Origin: Leptodontidium sp. MPI-SDFR-AT-0119
Lineage: Eukaryota; Ascomycota; Leotiomycetes; Helotiales; Leptodontidiaceae
Assembly (NCBI GenBank): GCA_020726505.1
Contig: JAHLEZ010000045.1
Coordinates: 248,001-312,000, forward strand
Reading direction: 5' to 3'
Length of the DNA: 64,000 bases
Below are positions 1 through 10,690 of this stretch, piece by piece. The notes beneath the pieces are model-generated. The model made no database searches, had not been told where the DNA came from, and saw nothing but the letters and a program-made list of their open reading frames with translations. Numbering within the stretch: position 1 is the first letter of the stretch; every line of letters starts with the position of its first letter. A program made the position numbers and the translations under genes.

Positions 1-2254
1 CGAGCCCTTCTTCCTGTCACACCACTAGCAGACACGAATGCTTTGATACAGTCGCCTGAAGGAGGAGGATCGCAATCGAATGCGAGCGCCGAGAAGACGT
101 CAGTGGAGGCAGCAGAAGCACGCGCTGCTTCAGGCCCTAGTGGCACATCACCAAAAGACTATTTGTCGTTCTCAAGCGGCAAAAACCTCACTACGGGGAG
201 AAATCTTGGAGAAACATCTGTAACGCACGCTCTCCAGCGTGTCGAAGACCGTCTGAACGAATTAGGAATGCCCGTCGTGGAAAGGGACTCCGCCCCCGGA
301 ACCCCTCCAATGACACCCTGCGCCTCGAATTCAAGGGAGTACAACTACAACACAATAAGCTATCAAGTGAAGAGAGCCTTGGAAGATAACGGCATCAAAC
401 CCGATCGAGCGAACTGGGATGAATACGTCGAAGTCTATTTTACGGAAGTGCATCTACTCTATCCGTTTTCAAACGAGACCTCGATCTCAGAAACGTACGA
501 GAAGCTTTGGGAGCTCCTCAATTCCAGCAACGAAATTATAATGCCAGAAATAGAGTTGGATAAAGTTTGCCAGATTCTGCTTGTTCTTGCTCTTGGCCGA
601 TGTACGGTTTCGACTCGCGTGCAGAAACGGGAAGGGATTCATTCTGCGGGGTGGAGTCTGTATTGCACAGCGATGGATCTGCTGGGGAATCTCATCGATA
701 CGGTCAACGATGACTCTCGCCCACTTTCGAGCTTACATTCGTTAATATTAATTGTAAGTTCCTACCTGGAATATTCTTACTACGCTCCTTTTCTGACCAG
801 TCTCAGGTGATTTACTTGATCCGAATCGACGCTACAGAAAGAGCACAGAAAGTCCTCTCCCTTGCGGTCATACATGCACAACATCTGGGCATACATCTAA
901 GCAAGACGCACGATGACATGTCTAGTCTCGACTCAGAGATGTTCAAGAGAACCTGGTGGTGCATGTATGTCCTTGATAGACGGGTCTCCTTAGTTCTCGG
1001 GAGACCCTTCATGATCCAAGACAACGTGATCACAGTCGCTTTACCAAGAGATATCGATGTTTCCACGCCCGGATCCGTCCTTGATTTCTATCACATGGAG
1101 ACGGAGTCAAACAACATCTCCCTGGTAGCCTACCTCAAAGTCATGGTAGGATACTCACGACTTGTTGGGAAAGTATGGGAGACTCTGTTTGGTGCCGATT
1201 CGGGATCAAAAACAAGCCCGCATATTCAAGAATACCTCGACTCCTTGGTTCATGTCTGGATGGAGTCAGTCCCGAAGTTTCTTGTCTGCGACCAGAACGA
1301 CGTCCATCAACCACCTATAAGCTCTGCCTATCCTCTTTTTAAACAAAGATTCTTAATCAGACTTGTAAGGCAGGAACAGCTCGGAAATCGGCATATGCTA
1401 ATATCTCACAGCGCTACTTGTACATCCTCATCATCATTCGAAATCCAATGGGGAAAGCACAACGGCCATCATCGCCATACAGCAACAGTGTAGAATCTGA
1501 CACGATGTGTCTGCAGCAAGCCCGTTCAATTGTCGGCATGTTTGGACAGTGCACTGCAGAAGATGCGATCTACGGGTTTCCATTTTTTCCATACCTCCTG
1601 GAAGCGACGATCATCATTCTCTCTTGCTTGACACGCCTTCCGAACCTCAAGACGGCTTATAGAGAGACCACCGAAGACTCATTGAGAATGCTTACTCAGT
1701 TCTGTAAGAAGAGCTGGGTGTCGGGGAAAACGGCTCGAATAATCTTTAAGCTTGGAGATATTATCCCGAAGATGTTTGCAGTTGATGGGAATGATGATCA
1801 TCGTCCAGCCTCGCAAAGCGGTAATCTGCCACCGCCACAGGGGGCTGCGCATAATTACAACAATATTCCAACCCGAGAGAATAGTGGTGACAGCTCCCTT
1901 GTCATGGTATCAACCTCCCCGAACAATTACTCTGCGCCCTCCTCAGATCTCTCATGGCGACGAAACGCCCACACATCAGATCCTAACATCCTTCCCCACG
2001 AAAACCCTCAATTCCCAACAGACGATTCTTTCGCAGACTCGAACTTCCACTCTTCGATGATCGCCGACTTTCCATTCGAGATGAACTTCGGGAACGCGGT
2101 CAATCACGCTGTTGGCGCCGCCACAAACCATGCAGGAGGATTATCGGGCACGGCTGAGAAGGACGATTTCTCGACCCCTTTTTTGGGAACGATGGATTTG
2201 GAATGGCTGAATGAGTTGTTGCCGCAGGAAAACCGGATTATGCATTTGGGTTGA
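1..2254 (+). CDS. Fungal-specific transcription factor, 5'-partial
   Basis: The frame is open to the window edge, so the N-terminus and the presumed Zn2Cys6 DNA-binding cluster lie upstream. Exons are 1-753, 807-1364 and 1412-2254. The introns (53 and 47 bp) start GTAAGT and GTAAGG, end CAG, and keep phase 0. About 717 residues are visible. The middle part has the fungal_trans regulatory-domain signature: a bundle of helices around 'FKRTWWCMYVLDRRVS' followed by 'LGRPF', where the family has W-x-(L/I)-x-x-x-D-R. The C-terminal 180 residues are polar and low in complexity, ending in an acidic 'LEWLNELLPQE' patch that could be an activation segment. By family this is a nuclear regulator of RNA polymerase II genes. 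Its position beside a reductase, a CoA ligase, a cyclase and an MFS pump suggests, by inference only, a pathway-specific regulator. Confidence 0.85.
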
Positions 2255-2587
2255 AAGATTATCGTAGAGATTTAAACGAGATCTGAAATATTTAATGTCG
2301 GGTGATGAAAAAGGTTTCCTGGCTTGTGTTTACTGAATACTGGCGTGATGGGGCTTCAACTGCTTCTGAGTGGCTGTGTGACAGTGGTATGACTGTGACT
2401 GAGGTTTCAAGCTAGAGCTGAGCCTTGAATTCGCTAATTAAATAGATATCAAGACTTCATTGGCATAGATCACGCAGAGCAACAGTCTTAGCTAAAACCG
2501 TGAATTTCAAGCTCATTACATGTCACAGAAAGAAGTATCCACTACCATCAACACCACCACAAAGCAAAACAACCATCCACAAACCCC
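2255..2587. other. Convergent intergenic region
   Basis: About 330 bp between the stop of the regulator and the stop of the reductase on the other strand. It should hold both 3' ends. I see no gene or strong structure. Confidence 0.5.
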
Positions 2588-4263
2588 TCAATGGCCATTC
2601 GTCTTGTCAACACCATTTCCACCAGCACCAGCACCAGCCATCTTCTTATTCATCTTCTCACTCTCCGCCCTAATAACACTCGACTTTGGCAAAATGCCCG
2701 CCAACTCAAACGACTTGAACGTCTCAATCCAACTCTCATATGTATCATCGACCCTCGTCCAGCCATACTTCCTCGCCTTATTATTCGTCCCCAGCGTCGG
2801 CCACGTCTTGCCAATACTCCAATCGAAGAAACCCCACGTGCCCCAGTCGAAGGCGTCAGGGTTGCCACCGTATTTCTTGCACACGGCTTCCCAGTAGGGC
2901 TTCTTGTCCTTGGCCCAGTCGATCATGCTGAAGTTGTTCTCCATATGCGTCCCTGATTCGCCGGTGGCTGTGAAGACGGGCTCGAGGATCTATAGTACAA
3001 TACCAATGTGCGTTAGAAATGCATAAGATGTGATATGTGAGGGATGTCTTGAATAAGTTGAGTAAAGGGTGCTGGCTTACCTCGAGTCCGAAGTGAGCCC
3101 CGATAGCGGGCCAGAAGTACCGCCACATGATGACATCGCCATTGACATGGACGAAATCTTCGTTTTTGCATTGAGGGCTCGTCGATGCCCAGACACTCAT
3201 ATCTGCAATGCCGGGTGCGTATGACTGGTCATCAACAGTGTTGTAGAAAGTTCTGTTTCCGGGAAAGGTGGCTGGTGCGCCGATCTCACGACAGATGAGG
3301 AAGTATAGTGCCATGGTTATGGCTTCGGACATTCCGTTTGCTGGGAGAGGTTGTGGGATTAGTATCATGTAGCAATTAACAGGTATTGAGGAACAGACAT
3401 TGAGTATGAAGCGTGCAGAAGGGTTGTTTTGGGGGGGGCGGGGGGCTTACAGTGAGGTGTGAACCCGATGATAGCATGTGGCCGGATGATGTTATGAGAC
3501 CAAGTCCGCTTCTTTTGGAGCGCGAATAAATGGTCTTCTTGGACGTAATAGAAGTTCTCTCCTTTGTCATCGTAGCGAGGCATGCTCTCTTCCACTGGGC
3601 ATTTCACTGGACCTAAATGAACCCCGTAATGCTGTGATTTACCAGTATCAGCATGAGAAAAAAACAAAGAAGTAAAAGGAAATGAAACCTGTCATCCACA
3701 CAAGCCTTCATTATCATCAAGACGTACCTTTCCACCTGTTTGCAGACAGACATTCTCAAGATTCGGCGCGACTGCATCCAGAGAATCCAGGAAGTTGGCG
3801 AAGAGTGGGACGTTCTTCTCCTTGAGGAGTTTGAAATCGTTCACGTGTACGTAGGAGGTGAAGAAGGCGTGGGTGACGTCTTTGCAGATTTCTTTTTGCT
3901 GCTCGATGAGTTCTGAGACGGGCGAGAGGTAGTCGAGAGCGATAAACTCGATGCGGGGATCTTGCCACTGAGACACGTTGATATGTGAGTAAGAATTGTA
4001 AAGCACATCCAAGATTTTTGAATGTGGAGATGAAGATGGAGCTTGATACTTGGAGGTTATAACTTACATATGCGGAAAGCGGTCGACGAGATGTGATGAT
4101 AATCTTGGACCTAGATTCATACATGTTAGCAAATGTTGAAACTGAGAAGAGGTGTATCTTACCATTCTGTCTTTGGGGTTCGGATGAGATGCTCGACTAT
4201 GGCATTGCCACTTATTCCGTTGCAGCCAGTCACAAACGCAACCTTAGTCTTTAGCTTGACCAT
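2588..4263 (-). CDS. PRISE-like NAD(P)-dependent reductase (atypical SDR)
   Basis: Six exons on the minus strand: 4263-4163, 4110-4068, 3967-3728, 3631-3451, 3340-3081 and 2989-2588, giving 408 residues. All introns are GT-AG and the phases agree. The N-terminus begins with a Rossmann fold carrying TGCNGISG. A TGGKHYGVHLGP segment supplies the family lysine, and NFYYVQED supplies the catalytic tyrosine. 'IRPHAIIGFTP', 'NGM' and the C-terminal 'WGTWGFFDW' are typical of the progesterone 5-beta-reductase/iridoid synthase-like (PRISE) group, which reduces activated C=C bonds with NAD(P)H. The real substrate is unknown. It shares an 827-bp divergent promoter with the CoA ligase at 5091, so the two are probably co-expressed. 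The length is normal for the family (about 390-410). The start at 4263 is the ATG directly before the Rossmann strand. Confidence 0.88.
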
Positions 4264-5090
4264 CTTGGCGATGGAATTTGGAAATATGGTGTGTATGGAA
4301 TTCCAGATGTGACAGTACAGTATTGAAGTTGGTCAGTAAACTAGCTTCCTCTTCGAGACTTCGACGTTGATGTCTCTTGTGCAAACGAGTAGTAGTGAAG
4401 GTATTCGGATAGCCCAGGAAATTGACCAATAGTCGAACAGGTGGTAGCTTACTGATATCTTGCACTAGGTTTCTGATCTCAATAGCTAGTATTTTCCATC
4501 TGGGTGCAGTAAAGTTAATGTACTCAGGGCTGTACAGCATTAATGAAGGAAACAAGTGCGGTGCGGGGTTCTCCGCAAAACCTCATGTCTCTAGAACCCC
4601 GCCCCCGCGGGAAACATGCAAGTAGCTCCGTCAGGAACTTACGTGGAGAAATCTAGCATAACGACGTTTTTCACTAGAATGCGTACGGACATACACCTGT
4701 TCCCCGTTGCCAAGTAGATAAAGCTATGCAAAACAGTATATTTCACCCCGCGATCTCCCGCACTTGGCGTTCAGCCGAGCTAGCTGCTGAACCCCTGGCT
4801 ATGGATGGATGGGGAATACTTGTTAGTTCCGTCCCAAAATCGGATACGGAGTTGACTTCGAGTTTCCGAAGGTGCGGAACGCTTCGACTCTACCTTACCT
4901 GTCTGAAACATGTCCTGAAGCTAAACAAGCGGGATTCCGGAAAGTCGGTCGGCTGCGGCGCCCATGGGAACTGCAGCCTAGCTCAGATTTAGTTTTCTCT
5001 TGTACCTCAACGGCAATTGTTTGTTTCGTCAGTGTATTCTCATATCTTTTTCTCTGCTCCTGTAAAGATTGGCTTTCAAATTGTAGCACA
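4264..5090. promoter_or_regulatory. Divergent promoter of reductase and CoA ligase
   Basis: This 827-bp region separates two genes read outward. It contains a 16-bp palindrome TTCCG-N6-CGGAA at 4864-4879, and a second CGG-based site TGCGG-N6-CCGCA at 4562-4577. It also holds a 10-bp perfect hairpin (GCGGGGTTCT at 4563-4572 with AGAACCCCGC at 4593-4602). CGG/CCG inverted pairs with fixed spacing are what Zn2Cys6 dimers bind, and such a regulator lies at the start of the window. I found no extra gene here. Confidence 0.55.
4864..4879. promoter_or_regulatory. TTCCG-N6-CGGAA palindrome (putative Zn2Cys6 site)
   Basis: The sequence is TTCCGAAGGTGCGGAA. It lies 212 bp upstream of the CoA-ligase ATG and 600 bp upstream of the reductase ATG. 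The same half sites with the same 6-bp spacer recur at 8926-8941 in the next divergent promoter of the cluster. Binding is inferred. Confidence 0.45.
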
Positions 5091-7113
5091 ATGGTTTATT
5101 CTTCGGACTACGCTCTGGAATATCCAAAGGATGCGACAATCTCGAATATTCTCTTAGACTACAACATTGGAGGAGTATCGGCAAACTCACCATCTATTAT
5201 CGATGGTCCAACCGGCGAAATTGTTTATACGTACTCGTCACTTCGGCTTGCCGTCCGGAGACTGGCGACATACTTGCAGCATGATCTTGGGATCGGGAAA
5301 GGTACAGTTGTTTGTGTATTAGCTTTCAACACAGTTAGAAATTATTCTCTAATTTCGATAGTTTCATTAATTAACTATGTCAGGTTCACTATCCGGTTTA
5401 TGTACATTCAATTCTGGCCATTGGAGGTGTGGTTTCTGGCTTGAATCCTCTCCACTTGCCACAGGTGTGCATGGCCTTTTACTTCTGTTCTGACCACATG
5501 TATAACGTATTGCAGGAACTCGCACATGCCATCTCAATCGCTCAGCCAAAACATGTTCTCGTCGGAGATGGCCTTCTTCCCAATCTCCAAGCAGCTCTGA
5601 AATCAACCAATGCCAAGCCAAGGATCTTCCAGCTATCAACCACCGGTTCCCAAATCACCAGCTCCGTTATCGACGTCCTGAAAATCACCAAAAACGGAAA
5701 CACGAACTACACACCCCCAACATACGCCGAAGGAGAGATCTCAAAAGAACTCGCCTTCATCTGCTTCAGTTCCGGAACTTCAGGGCTTCCGAAAGGTGTA
5801 AAGCTCAGCCATGGCAACATCGTCTCTAATGTCTATATGCACTCCATCTATCTGGCAGACATGTTCACCCCCAGTGCCGTATTCGCCATGGTCGTGCCAT
5901 TCTTCCACATCCTCGGGCTTCAAGGCTTCACTTGTTTGTACCTCCTGAACGCAAGTCACCCAACCCCACCTCACCCCCTGAGATTTTAGGCGAATCTCGC
6001 TTCAGTACTGACTGTGGTAAATAGGGGGCTCCTATTGTTGTTTTCCCAAAATTCGACCTCCCGTCCTTGCTCGTTTCGATTAAGCGGGATAAAGGTAATC
6101 CCCCTTTTGAATATATTTTATTATGGTGCACATATACACATACAGATTTTAATTTCTCGATAGTATCCCACCTCAACGTCGTCCCACCAATCGCCCTATT
6201 ATTACTCAACAACCCCCTCGCTTCCAGCGGAGACTACTCCAGTCTCAAATGCCTCATGAACGCCGCCGCACCATTAGAGCAAAGTCTCGCCGACCGTCTC
6301 TGTAAACGAATCAACTGCACTCTCACTCAATGGTATGGGCTCACCGAGGCGAGTCCAAGCGTGATTTCTCAGCGAGAAGACCAAGTCCACATTCGGAATA
6401 CTGTGGGGAAGATTTTACCTGGAATCACTCTCAAGATATTGGATGAGGAGCAAAATGGTAAGAAGTTCTAGGATTGCGAATGAGATATATTGGGGATGGA
6501 TCTGACAGTGCATTGCAGAATGCGAGCATGGCGTACCTGGCGAACTTTGCATTCGCGGTCCGAATGTCATGCAGGGCTATGTTGGGGACAGGAAATTAAC
6601 GGATGATACTATCATGTCGGATGGGTATCTCAGGACGGGAGATATTGGATATGTAGATGATGATGGATTCGTCTTCCTTGTTGACCGGCTGAAAGAGATG
6701 ATTAAAGTCAAAGGGCAAACCAACCCCCTCCCCCCCTCTCTTGAGCTTGTTGCCCAAGTAGTAGTACTGACTGTCGCAGAAACCAAGTGGCGCCCGCAGA
6801 ACTGGAAGGAATCCTACGTCTACATGATAAAGTTGATGATGCTGCTGTGTGCGGACATTACATCCCTGAACAGGCTACGGATGTACCCATTGCGTATATC
6901 ACAACACGCGTCCCAAAAGATCAACATCCAGGTCTGTTTGTGGATGTGATCCAGTTTGTGCGACAGCGGGTGGCGTCGTATAAGAGAATTCATGAGGTGA
7001 GGGTGGTGGAGGAGATTCCGAGGAATGCAGGGGGAAAGATCGTTCGTCGACAATTGCCAGGAAAATTGTTGCCGACTGCTTTTGGTGGACAGAAGGTAAT
7101 TGCAAAGCTGTAA
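5091..7113 (+). CDS. 4-coumarate:CoA ligase-like acyl-CoA synthetase, peroxisomal (PTS1)
   Basis: Seven exons (5091-5333, 5384-5464, 5516-5950, 6025-6094, 6164-6457, 6519-6714, 6780-7113) give 550 residues, the usual 4CL length. It belongs to the ANL adenylating superfamily, which makes acyl-AMP and then acyl-CoA from a carboxylic acid, ATP and CoA. The AMP-binding P-loop SSGTSGLPKG is near residue 195. WYGLTEASP, YLRTGDIGYVDDDGF and the hinge DRLKEMIKVKG follow, and PRNAGGKIVRRQL carries the catalytic lysine. The last three residues are AKL, a canonical peroxisomal targeting signal type 1. Two introns, 5951-6024 and 6715-6779, have GC rather than GT donors; the restored segments 'NGAPIVVFPKFD' and 'KGNQVAPAELE' match the family exactly. 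Substrate is not readable from sequence; an aromatic or phenylpropanoid acid is an inference from the subfamily. Confidence 0.92.
5951..6024 (+). other. GC-AG intron in CoA ligase (first)
   Basis: The donor is GCAAGT after AAC, the branch is TACTGAC and the acceptor is AATAG. Removal joins 'CLYLLN' to 'GAPIVVFP' in phase 0. No GT donor nearby keeps the family sequence. Confidence 0.8.
6715..6779 (+). other. GC-AG intron in CoA ligase (second)
   Basis: The donor is GCAAAC after AAAGG, the branch is TACTGAC and the acceptor is TCGCAG. Removal gives 'VKGNQVAPAELE' exactly as in the family. Reading through stays open but shifts frame. Confidence 0.78.
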
Positions 7114-7526
7114 TAATTGGTGAGGCGAGAACGCTAGTAAGCAGTAAGATGCAGAGAACTATAGATCCTAAACCACAGCTCTTTAATTTCGTACAAATTT
7201 CAAGTAGTGACTTGTCCTTTAATCCAAAAATTGCTACTCGCACAGTTGCGCTATAGCGATTACTTAACAATGATAGAATCCCAGTAGTCCTTCCAGCTTC
7301 GTTCAATATTTTTGCAATTGAGGGGGATCTCCGTAAGTAAACTTTCTTAGTAATGTTTAGCATGGAGAAAGCAAACCTGTGTTAGGCTTCCACGCATTCG
7401 GGGAACCGGAGGTAGAGGGAGGTAAAGTTCCAATATGAATCCTGGCAAATTTCATGGAGTCCAACCAATTTTGTTCTATGTCATGAAACTAAAAAAGTAC
7501 GTTCCCAAATAATGCCTGTCAATAGT
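7114..7526. other. Convergent intergenic region
   Basis: About 410 bp between two converging stops (CoA ligase and cyclase). No gene-like frame or strong repeat was seen. Confidence 0.5.
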
Positions 7527-8797
7527 CTACAAAATAGCCATCATGTTCGCCGGACTTGCCACCCCGCCCTCAATATTCAACGGTGAGCTAGCAACAAAGA
7601 AACTATATCTCTTCTTCTCCATGCACGACTTACTGAGATCTTCCAACCAAAGCATCTCCCCAATCGGACATCCCCACCCCGCCAACAGCACCTCATGAAA
7701 CAAGAAACCCGCATCCTCATTCGGCGGGAAAGACTCGAACGAAGGCGAATCACCCGCCACAGCAGAGAAATGATGGTCCCACAACCACTTCAGTAACCTA
7801 ACATCCTGTCCAACCCCGCAGCTCAGAGGTGGTAAATGTTTCCCAGCTTCCTCCTCCTGCTCTTTACCAAGCGTGAGGTATTGTTTCGTATAACCACATC
7901 TCACAATCAAGACATCGCCCGTCAAAAACGTCATACTCTCTCCAGATATCTCCTCCTGGTATCTGACACAAGCCATCAGTTCCTCGAAACTGATAGAGTG
8001 GCTCAGAGCATCATAAATATATCCGACACTCTCAGCATAAGCAGCATAATCCAGCAAGACAGCACGGCCTGCAATACCGCCCTGCTTGTCTACATTTTGC
8101 AGTCCGAGTTTTGTAGATCCCGGGGCTAGGATTTCGGCTTTGCTGACGCCCTGGTAGAATTTCTGTTCTTTCTGGTAGGCGAAATGGCGCAGACCGTCCC
8201 ACTGGGTGGATTTTTGGGTGTTGAATGTTATCTGGATGAGGTGAGAAAATTGCACTTGATTTTGAATCTGAACCTGAATCTGAATCTGAATTGGATTTTG
8301 GGAATACGAACTGAATCGTCGAAAACTAATAGTCCGGGAGTGTCGCAGTGAAGTGTGTGGCAGAATGGATAGTGGGAACGGCCGAAACCTGGTGTTGTTG
8401 GGGAGTTGAGAGACCAGCTGCAAAGTCGAGTTAGCAAACGCACTGCTTTGGGGTTGTCTTTTGATACTCACTTCAAGCTATATCTTAACCCCTCTCTGAT
8501 TTCTTGCGCTCCTCTTGCAACTCTCGCAGGTGTCAATAATCTCTAATATGCTCCTGTCAGTGAAATGTCCAGAGAAATGACTTCTAGTAAACTCGATTTA
8601 CCTACCACTGTCCCAACCTCATCATTATCACCCCAAAGTCCCCAAGCAGAGTATGGGGGATCATCCTTGCCGAGTGGTAGATCCTCAAATTTAGGGAGTA
8701 TCGTCTGTTCCTTCGTCACCTCATTCTCGACGTGCTGGACTTGAATTTTCCGTCGCAGCTGGTGATCCAGCGAATACTCATATCCTACGCTTGCCAT
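7527..8797 (-). CDS. Cyclase-family hydrolase (kynurenine formamidase-like)
   Basis: Four exons on the minus strand (8797-8606, 8542-8472, 8417-8312, 8231-7527) give 357 residues. The N-terminal 'WGLWGDNDEVGTV' then 'RLLTPARVARGAQEI' and the central 'FNTQKSTQWDGLRHFAYQ' identify the Cyclase (PF04199-type) fold. Its bacterial relatives are metal-dependent kynurenine formamidases and cyclic-ester or amide hydrolases. 'AGRAVLLDYAAYAE', 'GDVLIVRCGY' and 'HEVLLAGWGCPIGEMLWLEDL' continue the family pattern. The fungal group keeps QWDGLxH where bacteria have HxGTHxD, so the exact reaction is open. The third intron (8232-8311, donor GTTCGT) contains a TCTGAA-type hexanucleotide microsatellite. Removing that intron joins 'DDS' to 'ITFNTQ'; reading through it would give an artefactual FRFRFRF tract. 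It is transcribed divergently from the Dabb gene. Confidence 0.85.
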
Positions 8798-9341
8798 GAT
8801 GAGAGTGGTATGGAATAGTACAGATAGCACCCCTGGGGATTGATGTGTGGTCAACAATGATCTGTGATCAACTATGGGGTACAGAATCTTGCATCTGGCT
8901 TGACAACAGAGTAGGAGTGTTGTCGTTCCGCCTTTGCGGAAGTTGAAGCTGGGTTTGATGCGGAACGCGGGGCCCCGCGATTTTGGTTCGTGGGGGGTTG
9001 CACAACCGAACGACACGGTTATCCACTATTAGTAACTGATTGGGGGGTTATCGTCGGTTGATGGATGGGTGCTACGAGTAACGAATTGAGCACCCGTGAA
9101 TTCCGCTTGTTTTTCAGTGCCAGATAGCAGAAATACCTAGGTATCATTCAGCACTGAACGTACAGGTGCTTTGCAACGGCGCTAAGAAGTAATTTGTGAA
9201 AGCCACGACTCCTCCTTTGATGTGATGCTTATTCAGTAAATTGAATGAGTTTGAAAACCGCACACAAATCAGTCATTATCAAAAAATCACAAGTCACTTT
9301 CTTCCTTGAATCCTCCAAAACCCCGAGCAAGAATAGCAATC
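8798..9341. promoter_or_regulatory. Divergent promoter of cyclase and Dabb genes
   Basis: A 544-bp region read outward on both sides. It contains TTCCGCCTTTGCGGAA at 8926-8941, the same TTCCG-N6-CGGAA site as in the previous divergent promoter. A further GCGGAACGC lies at 8960-8968, followed by a perfect 14-bp GC palindrome CGCGGGGCCCCGCG at 8966-8979. No gene was seen. Confidence 0.55.
8926..8941. promoter_or_regulatory. TTCCG-N6-CGGAA palindrome (second copy)
   Basis: It matches the site at 4864-4879 in both half sites and in spacer length; only the spacer bases differ (CCTTTG against AAGGTG). It lies about 130 bp upstream of the cyclase ATG and 400 bp upstream of the Dabb ATG. Confidence 0.45.
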
Positions 9342-9751
9342 ATGCCCAGCATCCGACGAATCACACTTTTCAAAATCCCCGGGGCAGAGGATCAACAGAA
9401 GTTGATGGAGATATACAAAGCAATGCCAGTAAACGCGTTAAAGGTCAGTAGTATTGTTACTCAAACACTACCAAAGCACAACCCAGAAATCATTAAATTA
9501 AACCCTTCCGACACAAATACTGACCGCGAGTCCAACAGGATGGCAAACCATATATCGAATCAGTGGATGTGGGCACGGCGCAGGAAGATCAGAGGGCGCA
9601 AGGTTTCACAATTGCTGCAATCTCGACTTTTGCCTGTCTGGAGGATATGCAGTTCTATGATTCGGAGTGTGCTGCGCATCAGAAGCTGAGGGAGTTCGCG
9701 AAGACGGTCAATCAGGGGTTTTGCATGGTGTATTTCAACTCGATATTGTGA
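9342..9751 (+). CDS. Stress-responsive A/B-barrel (Dabb) domain protein
   Basis: Two exons, 9342-9443 and 9539-9751, give 104 residues. The intron begins GTCAGT and ends CAACAG, and its phase is 0. The protein is one ferredoxin-like alpha+beta domain: 'SIRRITLFKIP' as the first strand, 'ALKDGKPYIESVDVG' as the second, then the family-typical 'FYDSECAAHQKLREF' helix and a final 'GFCMVYFNSIL' strand. Dabb proteins form dimeric barrels; in fungal clusters some act as small cyclases, monooxygenases or polyketide-processing enzymes, many have no known role. Its length is typical. The position back-to-back with the cyclase and before an MFS pump suggests a role in the same pathway, which is inference. 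Confidence 0.82.
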
Positions 9752-10690
9752 TTCAGTAGAGATGGGGTGGACAAGGATAGATTTTGGATGAGATTTCTCA
9801 TGATATATATCCTTCTTTTGGTGTTGGCTTCGCATAAACTGAGATTGCTGGGAAGTGAAGTGAAGTAGCAGAAACAAAACCTGACTATCATGACTATACT
9901 TGGTACTTCTCTTCACAAAGGCAGATGATACGTTAATCTAAATCTGGTGAGATTGCAAAATCTCATCCAGGACTAAAATTCCAGCTCCTAGAAACTCATA
10001 GATGCTTTGAAATATGTCTGCACACAAAATCTATCCTCGTTCCCTCAACCCCTTTCAAAACCGCCAAGGAGAAATTGGCAAAGTATTCTAACATTCAGAT
10101 AGAAGCACTCAAGAAACTCAAAAAACTCAAAACAATTGCAAGGGAAACGCGGGACAGGACATTTTCTCAAATCAAAAGCCAAGAGTGTCATGTGGTGCAC
10201 TTGACACTTTACTTTACGTCGGAAGCAAAGACGGAATCCAGTCGCGGCTTCAAATTCTTGGTCTCACATTTGATACCCCAGATAATTCTCAAGCCACATC
10301 TTCTCTTTGCGGGGTAAACAGTTTCCACAACATGGGACACGGGCAGATTAGAAATCCTTGCACGGGCAGAGGAGCGTGCTGCATGGGCTGGAACCAACGC
10401 CCTCCCCAGTAGCGAACCGCCTCAGCCAATCTAGAGTCTCAAAGACGATAGATATCTTAGACATCCAAGACTGCCTGGATCTTTCCGCTAGATTCCGATT
10501 TTCAGGCTGGTTGTTTTGAGTTCAGGTCTCGACTTTCGAGTGGGTGTTCTAGCCGAGCGAAATCGTGTATGGTACAGAAAGAAAGTATTATATCTTCAAC
10601 CTCCACCTCTGGCCAGATCTAGGAAGTCAGAATCTTACGAGAAAGCTACAATATCAAGTGCTGCATCCCCCACTGTCAACAAGAGTCAAG
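9752..10690. other. Intergenic region upstream of MFS gene
   Basis: About 940 bp holding the 3' end of the Dabb gene and the MFS promoter. TTTCCGCTAGATTCCG near 10485-10500 has two CCG triplets in direct orientation, unlike the palindromes further left. No convincing gene was found. Confidence 0.45.

Noticed and set aside
4563..4602. GC-rich hairpin as a transcription terminator or RNA gene
   Set aside because: It lies in a divergent promoter, not after a gene, and eukaryotic termination does not use such hairpins. It is kept only as part of the promoter description.
8228..8443. FRFRFRF tract as part of the cyclase protein
   Set aside because: Removing 8232-8311 as an intron gives 'DDSITFNTQKSTQWDGL', which matches the family, whereas reading through hits a stop.
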